Part shown: positions 24,603-34,065 of the stretch, piece by piece
Layout of the letters: each line of letters opens with the position of its first letter
Numbering within the stretch: position 1 is the stretch's first letter
DNA from: an uncultured Pseudomonadota bacterium
GTDB taxonomy: Bacteria > Pseudomonadota > Gammaproteobacteria > Competibacterales > Competibacteraceae
DNA: 35,787 nucleotides
NCBI GenBank assembly: GCA_903844665.1
Contig: CAIMUS010000071.1
Location: forward strand, 1 to 35,787
Direction: 5' to 3'
Made by a program: the position numbers and the translations under genes
Notes under the pieces: generated by a model
Databases searched by the model: none
What the model saw: only the letters and a program-made list of their open reading frames with translations
Told to the model about the DNA's origin: nothing

Positions 24603-25412
24603 ATGAATGCATCGATTTCCTGTCAACGTTTCGATATCGAGGCCGCCGGCCGCCGCCTCCACGCCCAACGGATCGAGCCGGAAGGCGCCCGTGGTCCCAC
24701 CCTGGTTTTTCTCCATGAAGGCCTGGGCAGTATCGGTCAATGGAAAGATTTCCCGGCTCAGTTATGCCATGCCTGCGCACTGCCAGGATTGGTCTATGAA
24801 CGCTGGGGATTTGGCCGGTCCGAGCCATCGACCGAACCCCGCCGCAACGATTATCTGCATTACGAAGCCCTGGACAGCCTGCCGGCGGTACTGGAACGCT
24901 GCGATATCACCGAACCGCCCATCCTTGTCGGTCACAGCGACGGCGGCACGATTGCCTTACTGTTCGCAGCGGCTTTTCCCGAACGACCGCGCGCCATTAT
25001 CACCGAAGCGGCCCATGTGTTTATCGAGGAAGTCACGCTCAGCGGTATTCGCGCCGCCAAGGAACTGTACGAAACCACCGATCTGCGCCGGCGGCTGGCC
25101 CTCTACCATGGCCCTAACACCGACGCCGTGTTCCGCGGCTGGTCCGATACCTGGCTGCGCGAGGATTTTCGCAATTGGGACATTATCGCGGAACTGCCCA
25201 AGATCACCTGCCCCGCCCTTATCCTCCAGGGCGAGGACGATGAGTACGGCACTCCGGCTCAGATCGAAACCATCGCCGCCGCCGTGTCCGGGCCGGTGGA
25301 GACTGTGCTGCTGCCCGATTGTGCGCATGTGCCGCATCATCAAGCGCGGGAACGGGTACTGGCGCTCATGCAACAGTTCATCCAAAAGGTTTGCCATACG
25401 ACCGCTGCCTGA
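24603..25412 (+). CDS. Alpha/beta hydrolase
   Basis: Protein of 269 aa with the alpha/beta hydrolase fold. The oxyanion strand is [18 protein letters not shown]. The nucleophile elbow is GHSDGG with Ser112, the acid is in [10 protein letters not shown] (Asp212 or 213), and the catalytic His242 is in CAHVPHHQ. A cap region lies between about 130 and 200. The HEGLGS sequence and the DEYG acid loop recall the esterase/BioH-like and meta-cleavage hydrolase groups; the substrate cannot be read from sequence. The ATG at 24603 has no strong ribosome-binding site; an alternative frame opening at 24607 is not the real gene. It is divergent from ccoI across a 195-bp gap in which I see no clear promoter. 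Confidence 0.85.
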   Translation: MNASISCQRFDIEAAGRRLHAQRIEPEGARGPTLVFLHEGLGSIGQWKDFPAQLCHACALPGLVYERWGFGRSEPSTEPRRNDYLHYEALDSLPAVLERCDITEPPILVGHSDGGTIALLFAAAFPERPRAIITEAAHVFIEEVTLSGIRAAKELYETTDLRRRLALYHGPNTDAVFRGWSDTWLREDFRNWDIIAELPKITCPALILQGEDDEYGTPAQIETIAAAVSGPVETVLLPDCAHVPHHQARERVLALMQQFIQKVCHTTAA

Positions 25413-25557
25413 CGGCCAGACTGCTGCTGGCAACCGCCAGGTACGGCGGATGACCGCCGCCGTGGGCTACCCCACTTTGCGGTTGATCCGCTACCGCATC
25501 GGCGATTGGACGCTGGCCGGACTGGCGCCCGGCCAGTGGCGGCTCGAAACCCTCTAG
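25411..25557 (+). pseudogene. 3' remnant of rluE-type rRNA pseudouridine synthase gene
   Basis: Immediately after the hydrolase stop, in a different frame, the DNA reads [20 protein letters not shown], then [17 protein letters not shown] and a stop at 25555. This is the characteristic C-terminus of RsuA/RluE-family synthases (RluE modifies U2457 of 23S rRNA), where it closes the catalytic domain. The rest of the gene, including the catalytic aspartate region, is absent because the hydrolase gene occupies that place. Only about 45 codons remain, so it cannot be functional. The junction suggests a deletion or rearrangement that put the hydrolase next to the scrap. Confidence 0.65.
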
Positions 25558-25624
25558 CGCTGTATTTTTAGCCCAAATCCCATTAAAGTACTCAACCATA
25601 ACTTTCAGTGGAGGCTATTAAGCA

Positions 25625-26080
25625 ATGATCAGAAAGCTACTGCAATCGAGCCTGGTTGGTTTATTGAGTCTGAATATCGGAGCCTTGGGGGCGGCCGAGG
25701 TCAAGCCGGAAGATGCGGTCGAATATCGCCAGTCCGTTTACACCCTGATCAAATGGAATTTCGCTCCGATTGGAGCCATGGTCAAAGGCCAGGTTCCCTA
25801 CGATGCCGCCGCGGTCGCCCGCCACGCGGCTTTTCTGGAAACGCTGAGCAAGATGCCCCTGGAAGGCTTTACGCCGGGATCCGATGTCGGTGACACCAAG
25901 GCCAAGCCGGAAATCTGGAAGAACCGGCAGGAGTTCGAGAAACTGATGGGCGATTTCCAGGAGCAGGTCAACAAGCTGAATCAGGTGGCCGGAAGCGGCA
26001 GTCAGACCGCCGTCAAGGAGCAGTTCGGCGCTACCGCCAAATCCTGTAAAAACTGTCACGATAAATTCCGCAAGGAATAG
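25625..26080 (+). CDS. Periplasmic class II cytochrome c (c'/c556-like)
   Basis: Protein of 151 aa. A signal peptide covers about residues 1-24 (KLLQSSLVGLLSLNIGALGA, then AE). The mature part is predicted helical, as in the four-helix cytochrome c' fold, with EYRQSVYTLIKWNFAPIGAM in helix 1 and AMVKGQVPYDAAAVARHAAF following. The single haem motif C141-K-N-C144-H145 is at the extreme C-terminus, the class II arrangement. The usual axial methionine position of c556 in helix 1 is not obvious, which would favour a high-spin c'-type haem able to bind NO. GGAGG lies about 10 nt before the ATG. It stands alone; the nearby CcoI suggests a microaerobic respiratory setting, but no direct link is shown. 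Confidence 0.88.
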   Translation: MIRKLLQSSLVGLLSLNIGALGAAEVKPEDAVEYRQSVYTLIKWNFAPIGAMVKGQVPYDAAAVARHAAFLETLSKMPLEGFTPGSDVGDTKAKPEIWKNRQEFEKLMGDFQEQVNKLNQVAGSGSQTAVKEQFGATAKSCKNCHDKFRKE

Positions 26081-26104
26081 ATTGCCGATAAGAAATACCC
26101 TGCG

Positions 26105-26135
26105 GCGGATACCCTCGCTTGCGAGCGGTATCCGC
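26105..26135 (+). terminator. Stem-loop after the cytochrome gene
   Basis: GCGGATACC-CTCGC, a TT loop, then GCGAG-C-GGTATCCGC forms a 14-bp stem with one bulged base, 24 nt after the cytochrome stop. No T-run follows, so it may be a Rho-dependent end or an mRNA-stabilising hairpin and not a classic intrinsic terminator. Confidence 0.5.
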
Positions 26136-26331
26136 GCCGTCTTGTCTGCTGGAATCGTGAGCGCCGCGATTCATCGCTCCTTCCCCGCCGTAGCGCTTGA
26201 GTCGGCCTCCCATCCTACTGTTACCCGCCGTTAGAGCAAGGCATTTTCGACCCACCCCCCACCCCCCTTATCGGTCGGAAGGTATATAGTCTCGCTAATC
26301 GTTATCCAGACATTCGTTGCCACTGGCGCCT

Positions 26332-26393
26332 TGGGAGCGCCGCACCCCAGTGCGGCATTGGTAGTGAGGCCGCACTGGGGTGCGGCGCTCCCA
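26332..26393. repeat. Perfect 25-bp inverted repeat (REP-like hairpin)
   Basis: Arms at 26332-26356 and 26369-26393 are perfect inverted copies beginning tgggagcgccgcacccc, with a 12-nt loop. The outer tgggagcgccg is shared with the 27-mer family at 1713-2169 and 32942-32968, so both probably belong to one REP superfamily with different inner sequence. It is the main content of the 472-bp gap between the cytochrome and ptsP; the rest of that gap holds a short C-rich run (about 26252-26272) and no gene. Confidence 0.85.
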
Positions 26394-26552
26394 GGGATAT
26401 CACTGCGTAGGTCCGGTTCTCAATTAGCTGAACTATAGTATTATTATGCTTTTCCAAGCACGGCAGAATCTTAGCCGTGCCGCCTGGCCCTGTTCCTGCC
26501 GCGGCCATCGCTGTGCCGAAGGCCGGTGTTACCGATAAAGATAAATATTCAG

Positions 26553-28817
26553 ATGCTTGACGTCCTGCGTCGTATTACCCAAGAGGTCAATGCCGCCACC
26601 CATCTTGATGAAGCGCTCGCCATCGTGGTGCGGCGGGTGCGGGAGGAGATGGCGGTCGATGCCTGTTCGATCTATCTGGTCGACGAGGCGGATAATCACT
26701 ATGTGCTGATGGCGACCGACGGTTTGCGGCAGACCGCCGTGGGACAGATCCGCCTGGGATTACAGGAAGGCCTGGTGGGTCTGGTCGGTGAACGGCGGGA
26801 ACTGATCAATCTGGAAAATGCGTCGCAGCACCCGCGTTATCGTCACTTTCCGGAAACCGGTGAAGAACGCTTCCAGGCTTTCATCGGGGTGCCGGTTATC
26901 CACTATCGGCGGGTGGTCGGCGTACTGGTCGCGCAGCAGTGGGCGACGCGCTCGTTCTCCGAGGACGAGGTCGCTCTGCTGTTTACCATTGCCGCCCAGC
27001 TCGGCGGCGTCATCAGCGCCGGCCTGCGCGGCGGCGGGGTCAGCAGGCTCAGGGGTGGAAAAAAGCAGCGTAATGTCGTCATCGACGGTATCGCCGGCGC
27101 GCCCGGCATCGCGGTGGGCACGGTCGTGCTGCCTTCACCCTTGGCGAATCTGGAATCGGTCCCGGACCGTAAAGCGGACGATATCGAAGAGGAAGAAGCG
27201 CTGTTTCGGGCGGCGGTGGCGGCGCTGGAAAAAGAGTTGCTGGAAAACAGCGCCCGCCTGGAACGGCTTCTGCCCATGGACGCCCGGCAGATTTTCGATT
27301 TTTACCGTCTGCTGCTGAGCGATGAGGGGGTGGTCAGCGATACGGTGGCGCGCATCCGGACCGGTCACTGGGCCGCTGGCGCTTTGCGCGACACCATCCT
27401 GGAGCATGCTCGTATCTTCGAACGGATGGAAGATAACTATCTGCAAGTGCGCGCCGAGGATATACGGGGCATCGGCAGGCGCCTGCTGATGTATCTGCAA
27501 AGCAAAGACTGGAAGCTGAAAAGCTACCCCAAACAGTGCATCCTGATGGGCGAGGAAATCAGCGCCGCGCGGATCGCCGATGTGCCGGTCGGCCAGCTCG
27601 CCGGCATTGTCTGTACCCACGGCTCGGTCGTATCCCATACCGCGATTCTGGCGCGCGCCTTGGGCATTCCCGCCGTCATGGGTCTGGGCGCCTTGTCCAT
27701 CGGCAATCTGGAAGGCAGCGAGATGGTGGTCGATGGCTACCATGGCCGGGTCATCATCCAACCGACCCGGGTGATGCGGGCGGAATTCCAGCGGCTGGTC
27801 AAAAGCGCCAGGAAACTGAGCGTCGAACTGGAAGCGCTGCGGCATTTGCCTGCGGAAACGCCCGATAGCACCCGAATCGCCTTGTATGCCAACACCGGCC
27901 TGCTGTCCGATATCGCCCCTTCGCTGGAAAGCGGCGCCGAGGGGGTCGGGCTGTATCGCACCGAATTCGCTTTCATGGTGCGGGAATCCTTTCCCTCCGA
28001 GGAAGAGCAGTACCAGGTTTACCGGACATTCCTGGAGTCGTTCGCACCCCAGCCGGTGACCATGCGTACGCTGGATATCGGGGGCGACAAGACTCTGCCC
28101 TACTTTCCCATCGAGGAAGAGAACACCTTCATGGGCTGGCGCGGCATCCGCCTGATGCTCGACCATCCCGAGATTTTCCTGACCCAACTGCGGGCCATGC
28201 TGCGAGCTAATGCCGGCATGGAAAATCTGCGCATTCTGTTGCCGATGATCAGCCGGTATCAGGAAGTGGACGAGGCCCGCGCTTTGCTCGAACGCGCCTA
28301 CCGGGACTTGCAGGAAGAGCGGCAACCGGCGACCATGCCGCCGCTGGGCGCCATGCTCGAAGTGCCCGCCGCCCTCTACCAGATCGAAACCCTGGCGCGC
28401 CGGGTGGATTTTTTCTCTATCGGCACCAACGATCTTACCCAGTATCTGCTGGCCGTGGACCGGAGCAACGCGCATGTCGCCAGCCTGTACGACAGCCTGC
28501 ACCCGGCGGTGCTGAACGCCATTTACGAAGGGGTGCAACGGTCCCATCGATGCGCCAAACCGATCAGCGTGTGTGGAGAAATTGCCGGTGATCCTCTGGG
28601 CGTAATCCTGTTGCTGGGGATGGGAGTGGATGCATTGAGCGTAGCGGCGCCCAGCATCCCCCGGGTCAAATGGGTCATCCGCGCTTTTACCCAAAATCAT
28701 GCCCGGGAACTGCTAAAGCAAGTGCTGAGCATGGAAGATCCGACCGAGATTCGACAGTTCCTGCGCGGCACTCTGGAAGAGGTGGGATTGGGCGCGCTGA
28801 TGCAAAGCGTCAAATAA
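26553..28817 (+). CDS. ptsP: Nitrogen PTS enzyme I (GAF domain plus PEP phosphotransferase)
   Basis: Protein of 754 aa from the ATG at 26553. That start matches the MLDVLRRI..V opening of PtsP; an in-frame GTG at 26526 is less likely. Residues 1-165 are a GAF domain (DACSIYLVDEADNHYVLMAT; FIGVPVIHYRRVVGVLVAQQ). The enzyme I part follows: PEP-utiliser N domain (about 175-300), the phosphorylated His362 in GSVVSHTAILAR, and the PEP-binding barrel with TEFAFMVRESFPSEEEQ, TLDIGGDKTLPYF, FFSIGTNDLTQYLLAVDR and the active-site Cys674 in SVCGEIAGD. It takes phosphate from PEP and passes it to NPr, starting the regulatory PTS-Ntr cascade. No rppH or other pts genes are adjacent. Confidence 0.95.
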   Translation: MLDVLRRITQEVNAATHLDEALAIVVRRVREEMAVDACSIYLVDEADNHYVLMATDGLRQTAVGQIRLGLQEGLVGLVGERRELINLENASQHPRYRHFPETGEERFQAFIGVPVIHYRRVVGVLVAQQWATRSFSEDEVALLFTIAAQLGGVISAGLRGGGVSRLRGGKKQRNVVIDGIAGAPGIAVGTVVLPSPLANLESVPDRKADDIEEEEALFRAAVAALEKELLENSARLERLLPMDARQIFDFYRLLLSDEGVVSDTVARIRTGHWAAGALRDTILEHARIFERMEDNYLQVRAEDIRGIGRRLLMYLQSKDWKLKSYPKQCILMGEEISAARIADVPVGQLAGIVCTHGSVVSHTAILARALGIPAVMGLGALSIGNLEGSEMVVDGYHGRVIIQPTRVMRAEFQRLVKSARKLSVELEALRHLPAETPDSTRIALYANTGLLSDIAPSLESGAEGVGLYRTEFAFMVRESFPSEEEQYQVYRTFLESFAPQPVTMRTLDIGGDKTLPYFPIEEENTFMGWRGIRLMLDHPEIFLTQLRAMLRANAGMENLRILLPMISRYQEVDEARALLERAYRDLQEERQPATMPPLGAMLEVPAALYQIETLARRVDFFSIGTNDLTQYLLAVDRSNAHVASLYDSLHPAVLNAIYEGVQRSHRCAKPISVCGEIAGDPLGVILLLGMGVDALSVAAPSIPRVKWVIRAFTQNHARELLKQVLSMEDPTEIRQFLRGTLEEVGLGALMQSVK

Positions 28818-28920
28818 AGCGTTGGGCGTAACCGTCAGGCGGATGGATTACAGTAGTAACCAATCCGCGCCAAATGCGGTAACATGCGCTATTTTTAAAC
28901 CTGAGGATATGGTGCATCGC

Positions 28921-29583
28921 ATGAGTGGAGATAAAAGCTTATTGCGACAAGCCGTCGGCTGGTTGGTGTTGCTCACCCTGGTCACGCTGGTAACAGCCTG
29001 CGGGCTGCCGCAGGTCCATTCCACGACCCGGCATAGTGTGTTCGCACTCAGTCCCGGCGATTTGGAAAAATATGGGGTTGCCTTTATCACGCCGGCCACC
29101 GTCACCGGCCAGGAGGAAGAAAAGCAGACGATTGCGTTGGATTTCACGGATGTGCTTAAAGAAGATCGGCCGCAAGTGCGGTGCGTCACCCTGCCCGAAA
29201 CTTTAAGCGCCCTCAATAAGGCCGGATTTGCCGATCAGTACAGGAATATGTTCAACGACTATCAACAGGCCGGTATTTTTAATAGAGAGATACTGCGCAA
29301 AATCGGCGAGGTTACCCAAACCCGGTATATTGCCCAACTCAAGTTGTCGGGCTTCAACCAGAGATCCAACGATCGTTTCAGCGTCTTCGGGCTACGCGTG
29401 CTGCAGACCCATCACGCGGGTATCCGGCTGTTTCTCCAGATCTGGGACAGTCAGAACGGCGCCATCGTCTGGGAAGGCGTGGAGGAACTCGATCGCGCCG
29501 AGGACACGGTCACGGAAACGAACGTGACCCTGAGAACGGTGCTCAGAGAGGCGGCCCAAAATCTGGTCGCGCGCCTGCCCTGA
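28921..29583 (+). CDS. Probable outer-membrane lipoprotein of unknown function
   Basis: From the ATG at 28921 the protein is 220 aa. It starts with a lipoprotein signal: SGDKSLLR, a hydrophobic stretch, then the lipobox VTAC with Cys27. The residue after the Cys is Gly, not Asp, which favours the outer membrane. The mature part alternates strands and helices (TRYIAQLKLSGFNQRSNDRF; GIRLFLQIWDSQNGAIVWEG), a pattern like the TolB-N/CsgG-type fold of periplasmic lipoproteins. The IWDSQNGAIVWEG strand is the most recognisable part. Upstream alternative starts (GTG 28912, ATG 28909) are possible because GAGGA lies at 28903-28907. It follows ptsP by about 100 bp and is separated from the convergent acyl-CoA ligase gene by a hairpin. 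Confidence 0.7.
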   Translation: MSGDKSLLRQAVGWLVLLTLVTLVTACGLPQVHSTTRHSVFALSPGDLEKYGVAFITPATVTGQEEEKQTIALDFTDVLKEDRPQVRCVTLPETLSALNKAGFADQYRNMFNDYQQAGIFNREILRKIGEVTQTRYIAQLKLSGFNQRSNDRFSVFGLRVLQTHHAGIRLFLQIWDSQNGAIVWEGVEELDRAEDTVTETNVTLRTVLREAAQNLVARLP

Positions 29584-29594
29584 GCCTGTTCCCT

Positions 29595-29636
29595 GGTTCC
29601 CCTGCCCCGCCGGCAGGCGGCGGGGCAGGGGAAACC
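29595..29636. terminator. Bidirectional hairpin between convergent genes
   Basis: Arms 29595-29611 and 29619-29636 (ggttcccctgccccgcc and its complement, one extra A) make a 17-bp GC-rich stem with a 7-nt loop. It sits midway in the 79-bp gap between the lipoprotein gene and the convergent acyl-CoA ligase gene, where a two-way terminator is expected. There is no long T-run on either side. Confidence 0.65.
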
Positions 29637-29662
29637 GGTTGCAACCGCCGGCGCCGCCGGGA

Positions 29663-31357
<1,695 letters not shown>

Positions 31358-31511
31358 GCCTGCCTCTTTAATTAATGGGGTTTTATGGTTATCCCCGGCC
31401 TTGCCGGAAATCCGAATTCTTCTCCACAACCAGGCGTTAGCCTGGAATACCGCTGCCTGAGCGGATCTTGAGTATAACTTATTTATTTTATCGGCTCTCC
31501 GCAACTGGCTT

Positions 31512-31525
31512 ATGATCCAGATCAA
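31512..31525 (-). promoter_or_regulatory. FNR/Anr-like box upstream of the acyl-CoA ligase
   Basis: The minus strand reads TTGAT-CTGG-ATCAT, nine of ten positions of the FNR/Anr consensus TTGAT-N4-ATCAA. It lies about 155 bp upstream of the ligase start, in a 260-bp gap that also has an AT-rich stretch with TTATACT closer to the gene. Short boxes of this kind occur by chance, so the assignment is tentative. Confidence 0.35.
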
Positions 31526-31617
31526 CACAAGCCACAGGTATCCGCGCAAATAGCGGAAGACGCCATGGCTCTCACTCCATCCGTGGAAGAATGAGACAGC
31601 GGCCCTGTCCGGGATCA

Positions 31618-32547
31618 TCAGGCCGCCAATGCGGTGGGAGGAGGGGCGGGCAAGGGTGGTGTGCGCTCCAGCACTTCGAAGGCGTCATGACGCACATGAT
31701 TCTGCCGCATCTCCTCGCGCAGCATCGCTTCCGTAACGATACCCTTGTCCACGCACTCGCGCAGCAGACCGAAGAAGAAGTTTTCCTGATTGGGATCGGG
31801 ATGGCGCCGATATTTTCCCATCAGGCCATGATCGCCGAAGAAATGCCGGCGGACGCGCATCAGCCAGCCGAAGGGCGGAAAGCCGCGGACTCTCTCCGTC
31901 GGCGTAAAATCGACCGGCAGGCCGGTTTTCCAGGGCTGGGTTTTGCGCCGGGTGTTATGCACCATCTTGGTCTTCGGGGTGAGCTTGTCGAAATCGTTCC
32001 ACTCATTCTCGATCGGCCCGATGGTTTCGCGCGGCTCCAGCTTGAGGCAAATCCAGTCCATATAATCGCGCTTGAACTCGAACATGTCGTTGAACTGCCG
32101 TTCGACGTTCCAGTGGGTCAGCTTGGCGCAATCCAGCAACATGACGCTGGTGGCCATACAGTTGCCGAGCAACCCCTTGGCGCCGGAGCGGGACCGGCAC
32201 AGAATCGCCTTGCCCTGCATATCGCGCGACAACAGGTCCCAGACGTCGGCCAGCGCAAAAACATCGGGATCGATGACCACGGCGCGCCCCTGGTAACCCA
32301 TCAACTCGGGTGGCATAAAGCGCAGCGTGGTGAACGATTGCAAGTCCTCGTTGTTCCAGGGGCGCTTGATGCCATCGCGCAGGAACAACTGCCCCTGCCG
32401 TTGCCGAAAGTAGGGATAATCTTCCTGATGCATGATCTGAACGCCGAACTTGTCGGCATGGGCGGAGTTCCGTCGCAAGGCATACTCCGCTACCAAAGCC
32501 CCCACCACCTGACGGCTGTTGGTTTGAATAAAAACGCAATGTTCCAC
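31618..32547 (-). CDS. Hypothetical protein, possibly glycosyltransferase-like
   Basis: Protein of 309 aa with a GTG start at 32547 preceded by AGAGGCGG. The first strand, [22 protein letters not shown], and later [23 protein letters not shown] resemble GT-A glycosyltransferases of the GT8 kind, in which a DxD motif near a strand end binds metal and nucleotide-sugar; here it reads DPD. A tryptophan-rich part ([42 protein letters not shown]) is also usual for such enzymes. The C-terminus is Pro/Ala-rich. No signal peptide or membrane span is seen. The gene stands alone, with its own putative promoter and palindromic operator. The glycosyltransferase idea rests on weak motifs; the ORF itself is sound. 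Confidence 0.65.
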   Translation of the reverse strand: MEHCVFIQTNSRQVVGALVAEYALRRNSAHADKFGVQIMHQEDYPYFRQRQGQLFLRDGIKRPWNNEDLQSFTTLRFMPPELMGYQGRAVVIDPDVFALADVWDLLSRDMQGKAILCRSRSGAKGLLGNCMATSVMLLDCAKLTHWNVERQFNDMFEFKRDYMDWICLKLEPRETIGPIENEWNDFDKLTPKTKMVHNTRRKTQPWKTGLPVDFTPTERVRGFPPFGWLMRVRRHFFGDHGLMGKYRRHPDPNQENFFFGLLRECVDKGIVTEAMLREEMRQNHVRHDAFEVLERTPPLPAPPPTALAA

Positions 32548-32578
32548 GGCTTAACCGCCTCTTTCGTAAAAAATGAAA

Positions 32579-32623
32579 GTTGTAAAATTACAACAATAAT
32601 ACTCAAAATTGCAAAGATAACAA
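32579..32623 (-). promoter_or_regulatory. Promoter with palindromic operator for the glycosyltransferase-like gene
   Basis: On the minus strand TTGTTA (32618-32623) and TATTAT (32596-32601) are spaced by 16 nt. Directly downstream, over the expected transcription start, is GTTGTAA-AA-TTACAAC (32579-32594), a palindrome with 7-bp arms; a further TTACAAC half-site lies at 32629-32635, just upstream of the -35. The layout suggests a repressor site. The regulator is not identifiable. Confidence 0.4.
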
Positions 32624-32749
32624 TTAAATTACAACAGAAAGGAACGAACCTTACAAGATAGCAACACGATTTAGGCGGTCATTAACAGCCTGGCTTCACC
32701 GGCCTGGCGAACCAGGACGCCGGCAGGGGAGTCCTATCCGGTTTTCAGA

Positions 32750-32824
32750 TCACCGGAGGGACCACCGCAGTAAACTATCGGGGGATAAAACTTCGGCGGC
32801 CTGCTTGATCGTGTACGTTCTCAT
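32750..32824 (-). pseudogene. N-terminal scrap of a MerR/excisionase-like HTH protein
   Basis: A 24-codon frame reads MRTYTIKQAAEVLSPDSLLR and stops after a further WSLR. The TIKQAAEVL start followed by LLRW resembles the first helix-turn-helix of MerR/Xis-like DNA-binding proteins (TIKQAAELLGVS..LRRW), but the protein ends inside the turn. AGGG precedes the ATG. It is probably the broken 5' end of a gene. The stretch around it (32641-32941) holds no other recognisable coding sequence. Confidence 0.3.
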
Positions 32825-32941
32825 GACATTACCCTGTGAAACTGTATGCAGCTAGTACAGGACTGGAAAAGGTACACGTAAAGCGGAAAATAACATAACA
32901 ATGCAGGGGGGCAATTAAAAGTGTGAGGCGCCGGTTTGTCC

Positions 32942-32968
32942 CCTGGGAGCGCCGGCGTCCCCGCCGGC
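32942..32968 (+). repeat. Intergenic copy of the 27-bp REP-like element
   Basis: This copy is identical over 27 bp to the reverse complement of the copies at 1807-1833, 1975-2001 and 2143-2169. It lies between genes, next to another palindromic element at 32991-33060. Confidence 0.9.
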
Positions 32969-32990
32969 TTGCAGACGGGGTCGCCGCGAT

Positions 32991-33060
32991 GTCGGGTTAC
33001 GGCGCGCTGGCCCGTTCCTGCCATCCCCCACCGTTCGGTGGTCGGCGCGCCTAACCCGAC
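32991..33060. repeat. Palindromic intergenic repeat with outer and inner stems
   Basis: The outer arms gtcgggttacggcgcgc (32991-33007) and gcgcgcctaacccgac (33045-33060) are inverted copies with one extra base. Inside is a perfect CCACCG-TT-CGGTGG hairpin (33028-33041). This type of gtcgggttaggcgcgc palindrome is common between genes in many proteobacteria. The following 33061-33168 shows no gene. Confidence 0.8.
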
Positions 33061-33168
33061 CTACAGTATCTGCCAACGTTGCAACAAGGCAACACCGTCA
33101 TGTCGCGTCTTTCACACAGCAATATTTCTCTTGAATTTTAGCAGAGTTCTGATGTATAAGAGATTTGA

Positions 33169-33369
33169 GTCACTCCAAAGTCAACCGATGACGCGGCGCA
33201 TGTGGCACTGGCAACGATTTCCGGTTGTCGCATGATTATTAGTTGGAATTTCAAGCACATTGTGCACTTTGAAAAAATTCCAAAATATAACGCAGTCAAT
33301 GTGCTCAAAGGCTATCGCGCCATTGAGATATTTTCACCCTCGCAGGTAATTGACTATGGTGATTCGTGA
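33169..33369 (+). pseudogene. C-terminal remnant of a PIN-domain toxin gene
   Basis: A frame open from 33169 reads PKSTDDAAHVALATISGCRM, then IISWNFKHIVHFEKIPKYNA and VNVLKGYRAIEIFSP, with a stop at 33367. DDAxHVALAT followed by SWNFKHIVH is the hallmark of the C-terminal half of one PIN-domain group found in toxin-antitoxin loci. The N-terminal half with the first catalytic acids is missing: a stop codon (33166-33168) precedes the frame and I found no matching sequence further upstream. Short ATGs inside (33232) would give only a fragment. Its end overlaps the next small gene by 14 nt, as in an intact operon. Confidence 0.65.
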
Positions 33370-33535
33370 ACCGAAATGTGTCCAATGGAAACGTCGCGGC
33401 GCTGAGCAAGTAGCGGCCCAAATCTCGGGTCTAAGCCCCGAGCAAGAACTGAAGTTCTGGCAAGAGCAAACGAAGCGTCTCAAGCTTTTACAAGCTGAAG
33501 CGCGCAAACCCCATAAGCAACCAGCCGGTGCCTAA
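33356..33535 (+). CDS. Small partner protein of the PIN-domain gene (putative antitoxin)
   Basis: Protein of 59 aa from the ATG at 33356 (a TTG two codons earlier is possible). It begins VIREPKCVQWKRRGAEQVAA and continues with a charged helix, LSPEQELKFWQEQTKRLKLLQAEA. Small proteins of this type follow PIN genes of the SWNFKHIVH group and are thought to be their partners. CAGGTAA lies upstream. The stop codon TAA is inside the R'' box of the first attC-like site, which is how cassette genes usually end. With the toxin truncated, it is now an orphan. Confidence 0.6.
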   Translation: MVIREPKCVQWKRRGAEQVAAQISGLSPEQELKFWQEQTKRLKLLQAEARKPHKQPAGA

Positions 33536-33588
33536 CGGAACGCTCCAGCCGACCGTGCTCCGCCGGCGGCTGAGCTTTGTCGTTAGGG
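33530..33588 (+). other. attC-like recombination site 1 (59 bp)
   Basis: R'' is GCCTAAC (33530-33536) and R' is GTTAGGG (33582-33588, last base off consensus). Between them CAGCCG(A)CCG (33546-33555) pairs with CGGCGGCTG (33564-33572), leaving A33552 unpaired like an extrahelical base. It closes the cassette holding the PIN remnant and its partner. Confidence 0.8.
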
Positions 33589-33710
33589 CGGGTGGGATTT
33601 CTCTCCACTCCGACCGACGGTCTGGACTGCTCATTGCCACCCCGTCTTTGCTTAAACTGGCCTCCCTTCGGATGTCTCCTGGCGGTGACCTTGTGTGGCG
33701 GAAGAGCTCG

Positions 33711-33740
33711 TAGGTTGGGGTGAGGAACGAACCCCAACAT
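33711..33740. repeat. Short palindromic intergenic repeat (taggttggggt type)
   Basis: GTTGGGGT (33714-33721) and ACCCCAAC (33731-33738) flank a 9-nt loop. Sequences of the form taggttggggtgag..aaccccaac recur between genes in many proteobacteria. It lies in the 276-bp stretch between attC site 1 and the next antitoxin gene, where I see no other feature. Confidence 0.7.
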
Positions 33741-33864
33741 TTCATCGTGGCGGATTATCCGGGCGGGGCGGGATATGCATCATGTCTCGAATGTTTTGAA
33801 CGTGCCACCGAGTTCAAATGGTTGTCGGTCGAACCGCCGCTCCAGTATCAAAAGGTAACTAGTA

Positions 33865-34065
33865 ATGACTATGGTTTCTGAGATTGAAGTCGCTGTAGCT
33901 AAGCTTTCCCGCGAGGACCTTTCCGCCTTTCGAGATTGGTTTCAGGAATTTGACGCTGAGGCTTGGGATAAACAATTTGAGGCTGATGTTGCAGCAGGTC
34001 GTCTTGATGCACTCGCTGAGGAAGCATTGCGCGATCTTCGTGAAGGCCGGTGTACTGACCTGTGA
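33865..34065 (+). CDS. Antitoxin of a RelE/ParE-type pair
   Basis: Protein of 66 aa, acidic and helical: IEVAVAKLSREDLSAFRDWF, then QEFDAEAWDKQFEADVAAGR and LDALAEEALRDLREGRCTDL. The pattern (LSREDLxxFRxWFxEFDAxxWDxQFExDVAxGxLDxLAxEAL) is common in antitoxins encoded just before a RelE/ParE-like toxin. AAAGG precedes the ATG. Its stop overlaps the toxin start (GTGA), so the pair is translationally coupled. It probably neutralises the toxin and may repress its own operon, though no separate DNA-binding domain is evident. Confidence 0.85.
   Translation: MTMVSEIEVAVAKLSREDLSAFRDWFQEFDAEAWDKQFEADVAAGRLDALAEEALRDLREGRCTDL

Noticed and set aside
24607-25410. Second forward frame overlapping the hydrolase gene
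   Set aside because: Only its last part (the RluE-like scrap after 25411) looks like protein; the part overlapping the hydrolase is Pro/Cys/Ser/Arg-rich shadow sequence.
27135-28700. Long open frame (521 codons) antisense to ptsP
   Set aside because: It mirrors a clear ptsP gene in GC-rich DNA, has no recognisable domain, and its composition (many His/Gln/Gly) is typical of an antisense shadow.
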